Positions 63,142 to 64,000 of a stretch of 64,000 nucleotides of DNA are shown piece by piece. Position 1 is the stretch's first letter. Each line of letters opens with the position of its first letter. Location: contig NZ_DLHM01000005.1 of the NCBI RefSeq assembly GCF_002483205.1, forward strand, positions 815,804 through 879,803. The letters are read 5' to 3'. Under the pieces are notes generated by a model. The model saw only the letters and a list, made by a program, of their open reading frames with translations, had not been told where the DNA came from and made no database searches. Both the position numbers and the translations under genes were made by a program. This stretch comes from Flavihumibacter sp. UBA7668. Lineage in GTDB: Bacteria; Bacteroidota; Bacteroidia; Chitinophagales; Chitinophagaceae.

Positions 63142-63980
63142 TGAGTATGTATCATACGGTAAAGAATAGGGTACACAGGTTTTATTATTTGTTTATGGCA
63201 ATGTCACTCATGTGCTTGTGCGCCTGTGAAAAAGTAATAGAGCTGAACCTGAAAGGTGCAGAAAAAAAATATGTCATAGAAGCACAGGTTACCGGTGAAG
63301 CTGGGGAAGCGCAGGTCTTGATTAGTAAAACAAAAGATTTTGACGACAACAACGACTTTGCAGGTATTTCCGGCGCTGTTGTTACTATTGAGGAAGAAGG
63401 TGCAGCGACAGTTACCCTAAGCGAATCGGCTCCCGGGGTTTACCAACATGCAACCATGCAGGCTGCCAGCGGAAAATTGTATAAGCTGACGGTAGTAGTA
63501 GACGGGCAGCAATTTACAGCCTCCTGTCGGATGCCGGAACGTATTGAACTGGACAGTGTATACAATACCAGTGAATTTGTATTTTCCTCTTTACAGAATG
63601 TGGTGAATGCAGATTTTCAGGATCCTCCTGGTCGCGGTAATTATTATCGGTTTGTTCAGTACATTAATAATGTTCGGATTAAACAGTTTACGGTACAAAG
63701 CGATGATTACACAGATGGACGTTATGTAAACAACAAACTCTTCTATTTTGCTGATGAAAACAGCAATGAGCCGGAAGAAATCAAATTGGGTGATTCGGTT
63801 ATTGTTGAAATGCAAAATATAGATCAGGCTATTTATAAGTATTGGTATAGTTTGTCGCGCAGTGCCCTGGGTGGAAGTGGGCAGGCTACGCCAGCCAATC
63901 CGGTTACCAATATTTCAGGAGGCGCTTTGGGTTATTTTAGCGTGCATCCGGTGCAGTCAAAAGCATTCAAGGTTAAGTAA
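63141..63980 (+). CDS. DUF4249 family lipoprotein
   Basis: A 279-residue lipoprotein. A hydrophobic signal (about 14-28) ends in the lipobox LCAC, followed by EKVIELNLKGAEKKYVIEAQ, the typical DUF4249 start. Beta-sandwich segments follow (VLISKTKDFDDNNDF, ISGAVVTIEEEG, YKLTVVVDGQQFTASCRMPE), and the C-terminus has LGYFSVHPVQSK. It is co-translated with the TonB-dependent receptor (1-bp overlap) and is presumably its surface partner. No biochemical function is known. Confidence 0.92.
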   Translation: MSMYHTVKNRVHRFYYLFMAMSLMCLCACEKVIELNLKGAEKKYVIEAQVTGEAGEAQVLISKTKDFDDNNDFAGISGAVVTIEEEGAATVTLSESAPGVYQHATMQAASGKLYKLTVVVDGQQFTASCRMPERIELDSVYNTSEFVFSSLQNVVNADFQDPPGRGNYYRFVQYINNVRIKQFTVQSDDYTDGRYVNNKLFYFADENSNEPEEIKLGDSVIVEMQNIDQAIYKYWYSLSRSALGGSGQATPANPVTNISGGALGYFSVHPVQSKAFKVK

Positions 63981-63987
63981 GTTAGCA

Positions 63988-64000
63988 CCGGATTGTCCGG
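63988..64000 (+). terminator. Possible start of a terminator, cut by the window end
   Basis: CCGGA-TTG-TCCGG forms a 5-bp hairpin 8 bp after the DUF4249 stop codon. The following bases are outside the window, so a T run cannot be checked. Confidence 0.3.

Noticed and set aside
1..64000. CRISPR array
   Set aside because: No set of regularly spaced direct repeats with unique spacers was seen; the repeats found are palindromic clusters or low-complexity tracts.

Overview
The window reads as chromosome of a Bacteroidota bacterium, most likely a Chitinophagaceae-type soil or aquatic glycan degrader. The evidence is two SusC/SusD pairs, an ECF-sigma/FecR/SusC(STN) cascade, a DUF4249 lipoprotein behind a TonB-dependent receptor, TAnnTTTG-type -7 promoter elements, and Bacteroidota-only families such as DUF4293 and DUF3823.

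Layout. 1-4197 (-): the 5' part of a SusD gene (cut by the window edge) behind its SusC receptor. 4198-4769: a repeat-rich spacer with a terminator. 4770-5357 (-): an ECF sigma factor. 5663-22911 is mostly housekeeping: uvrA, a DUF4293 membrane protein, a lysozyme-like secreted protein, glyA, a nucleotidyltransferase / nitronate monooxygenase / secreted-protein operon, a coiled-coil protein, an ABC-2 exporter, a COG2509 flavoprotein, a 5'-nucleotidase split over two genes, and dnaA. 23012-23102 is tRNA-Ser(GCT).

23140 to about 37450 is visibly AT-richer and accessory. It holds a split HipA-type kinase pair, a decayed Lhr-like helicase, the complete His-Xaa-Ser cluster hxsA-hxsD-hxsB-hxsC, small hypothetical genes, a decayed DUF3885 gene, a multi-PAS sensor kinase interrupted at a poly-A tract, and a hipBA pair with a duplicated operator. 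The Hxs cluster is the most exciting system here. A secreted peptidoglycan-binding protein carries eight tandem His-X-Ser triplets, and next to it lie two different radical SAM maturases and a small partner protein. To my knowledge the modification it makes is not described.

37465-52954 is a polysaccharide utilization locus: ECF sigma, FecR, SusC with STN domain, SusD, DUF3823 lipoprotein, a glycosidase-like protein and a large heparinase II/III-type lyase with EF-hand-like calcium motifs, faced by a convergent gene for a large secreted glycosidase-like protein. 53095-56310 is a block of small genes: two paralogous proteins around a LytTR regulator, a two-TM protein, a DUF5675 protein and a hypothetical protein. 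Three exact 20-bp-spaced repeats lie upstream of the LytTR gene. 56721-59260 encodes a metallo-beta-lactamase-fold protein fused to a caspase/gingipain-like peptidase domain, broken by one base exactly at the catalytic cysteine. 59640-60690 holds small-gene debris that looks like a toxin tail and immunity gene. 60826-63980 is a TonB-dependent receptor with its DUF4249 lipoprotein.

Several genes (Lhr helicase, DUF3885, PAS kinase, MBL-peptidase) are interrupted. Two of the breaks sit in homopolymers, so assembly error must be excluded before they are called pseudogenes. All family assignments are from reading the translated sequence; no search was run.
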